Source of the DNA: JACCWP01 sp963785115 | GTDB taxonomy: Bacteria > Actinomycetota > Actinomycetes > Propionibacteriales > Nocardioidaceae | Length of the DNA stretch: 64,000 nt | Direction: 5' to 3' | NCBI GenBank assembly: GCA_963785115.1 | Contig: CAWATY010000009.1 | Location: 496,001 to 560,000 of the forward strand | Shown: positions 62,880-64,000 of the stretch, piece after piece | Layout: each line of letters starts with the position of its first letter | Position numbering within the stretch: position 1 is the stretch's first letter | Made by a program: the position numbers and the translations under genes | The notes under the pieces: generated by a model | The model's database searches: none | Seen by the model: only the letters and a program-made list of their open reading frames with translations | Told to the model about the DNA's origin: nothing

Positions 62880-64000
62880 ATGAGCGACCAGCCCACCACG
62901 ACGACCTGCCACCCGGTGGCGGAGTTGTGCGCGCGGTTCGGGCAACGGTTGGACGAGGTGGTCGCCCGGGGTCGTTGACCTTGTGGTCGGCCTCCGATGA
63001 CGAGGTTGCCGGTGTGCTCGCGGCCGCGGAGAACGTGATCCGCCGGGCCGAGGCCATCCAGGACGCCGCGCTGGCCGAAGCCTCTCGCCGGGACCTGGCC
63101 ACCACCGTCGGCGCCACCTCGACCACCGCCTGGGCCGCCTGACCTGCTCCACCGCCCGCCGGGCCCGGGTCACCCAGGCGGTCAAAGCTCGGCGAACAAC
63201 TCGCCGGTGGCGGGTGTGGAGGCGACCGGGGCGGCGTTCGCGGCCGGTGACATCGACGCCGACCAGGCCCGGGTGATCGCCACCGCCATCGGCACACTCC
63301 CCGCCTCGAGCTCGGAGCCGAGGTGATCGGCCGCGGTGAGCAGCTCATGTTGGAGTGGGCGGCTGACCACAACGCGCAGGTGCTGTCCCGGCACGGCGCC
63401 CCACCTGCTCACCTACCTGGCACCCGACGTGGCCGAGCAGGCTGAGGCCGAAGCCCTGGCCAAGGCCGTGGCACGTGACCAGAACCGCACGAACAGCCTG
63501 TCCGCCCGGGTCGACCACCGCGGCCGGATCAGGTTGGCCGGCGAGCTCGACCCCGAAGCCTGGGCCACCGTGTCGGCCGCGCTGGAACCCTTCGCGAGGC
63601 CCGGTGGGCTGCCCGCACCCGACCACGATCAGCACGGCGGTGCCGGCACCAGGACTGCCGGGCAACGGCAGGCTGATGCGCTGGTGGAGATCTGCCGACG
63701 CACCCTGGCCGCCCCGGAGACACCGACCAGCTTCGGGTTCCCCGCCCACATCGCCATCACCATCGATCACGACCAGCTGCTCAAGCGGCCTCTCGGGCTC
63801 GGCACCTTGGACACCGGCACCCCGATCTCGGCCGCCGACATCCGCCGCCTCGCCTGCGACGCCACGATCATCCCCGTCCTGCTCAACAGCAACGGAGTGC
63901 CGCTCGATGTGGGCCGGGCGATCCGGGTCTTCACCAAAGAGCTCCGCCGCGCCGTCAAGATCAGAGACCGCGGTTGTGCTTTCCCCGGATGTGATCGCCC
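62880..64000 (+). pseudogene. DUF222 / 13E12-type HNH endonuclease-like protein, copy 2, partial and frameshifted
   Basis: The gene starts at ATG 62880 and runs off the window. After VAELCARFGQRLDEVVARG the frame shifts (near 62970, 63140, 63190, 63310 and 63400), but the DUF222 domain is clear: LAAAENVIRRAEAIQDAALAEASRRDLA, LTYLAPDVAEQAEAEALAKAVARDQNRTNSLSARVDHRGRIRLAGELDPEA in successive segments. The beginning of the HNH domain, IRDRGCAFPGCDRP, lies at the window edge. It shares its promoter module with copy 1. Confidence 0.77.

Overview
The window reads as chromosomal DNA of a high-GC Gram-positive actinobacterium. Support comes from the strong G/C bias at third codon positions, two SigE-family ECF sigma factors, a BsaP biotin synthase auxiliary protein, two DUF222/13E12-type HNH proteins, and many starts that lie 6-8 bases after a TANNNT -10 box (leaderless genes). 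A member of the Nocardioidaceae or a relative is my guess, not something the sequence proves. I see no rRNA, tRNA, CRISPR array, transposase or prophage.

Layout. 0-3.6 kb: dodecin, fabG, fabI (fatty acid synthesis), then a CphA-like Mur ligase with no ATP-grasp domain. 3.6-9.2 kb: a catabolic cluster (Ldh-type dehydrogenase, MHS-family transporter, mannitol/fructuronate-type dehydrogenase, SDR) closed by its likely IclR regulator. 9.2-14.3 kb: soxR, a small secreted protein, CsbD, and a cphB-cphA cyanophycin operon on the minus strand. 14.3-23.2 kb: housekeeping genes (sixA, serB, an ABC ATPase, NfeD/SPFH pair, TauE exporter, MerB-like protein, adenosine deaminase). 23.2-27.8 kb: a three-gene minus-strand surface cluster made of a small exported protein, a 1173-aa Ig-like repeat protein and a second small protein related to the first. 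27.8-38.6 kb: YbaK, ElaA-like GNAT, hydrolase, a three-gene ABC-2 exporter, siroheme/cobalamin methyltransferase, sulfatase, rRNA/tRNA methyltransferase, peptide deformylase. 38.2-41.8 kb: bioA-bioF-bioD with a VOC protein. 41.9-48.0 kb: two ECF sigma/membrane-protein pairs on either side of a Pit phosphate transporter. 48.6-49.9 kb: bioB-bsaP. 49.9-64 kb: two DUF222-HNH copies bracketing a methyltransferase, deiminase, aldo/keto reductase, DUF2252 protein, MarR/MFS pair, FKBP isomerase and hrpA.

Sequence quality matters here. From about 40.8 kb on, and at a few earlier spots (6.3-6.5, 31.2 and 32.1 kb), most long genes carry single-base indels, including core genes such as bioA, bioB and hrpA. 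Two genes carry paired indels that cancel. This pattern fits consensus errors much better than gene decay. I therefore annotate full gene spans and mark the breaks.

How genes work together: bioA/F/D/B plus bsaP give the late biotin pathway. cphA/cphB make and cut cyanophycin, and the extra Mur ligase may be an unexplored branch of that chemistry. The surface cluster looks like a small subunit plus a long adhesin with a shared export signal and is the best candidate for an undescribed system.
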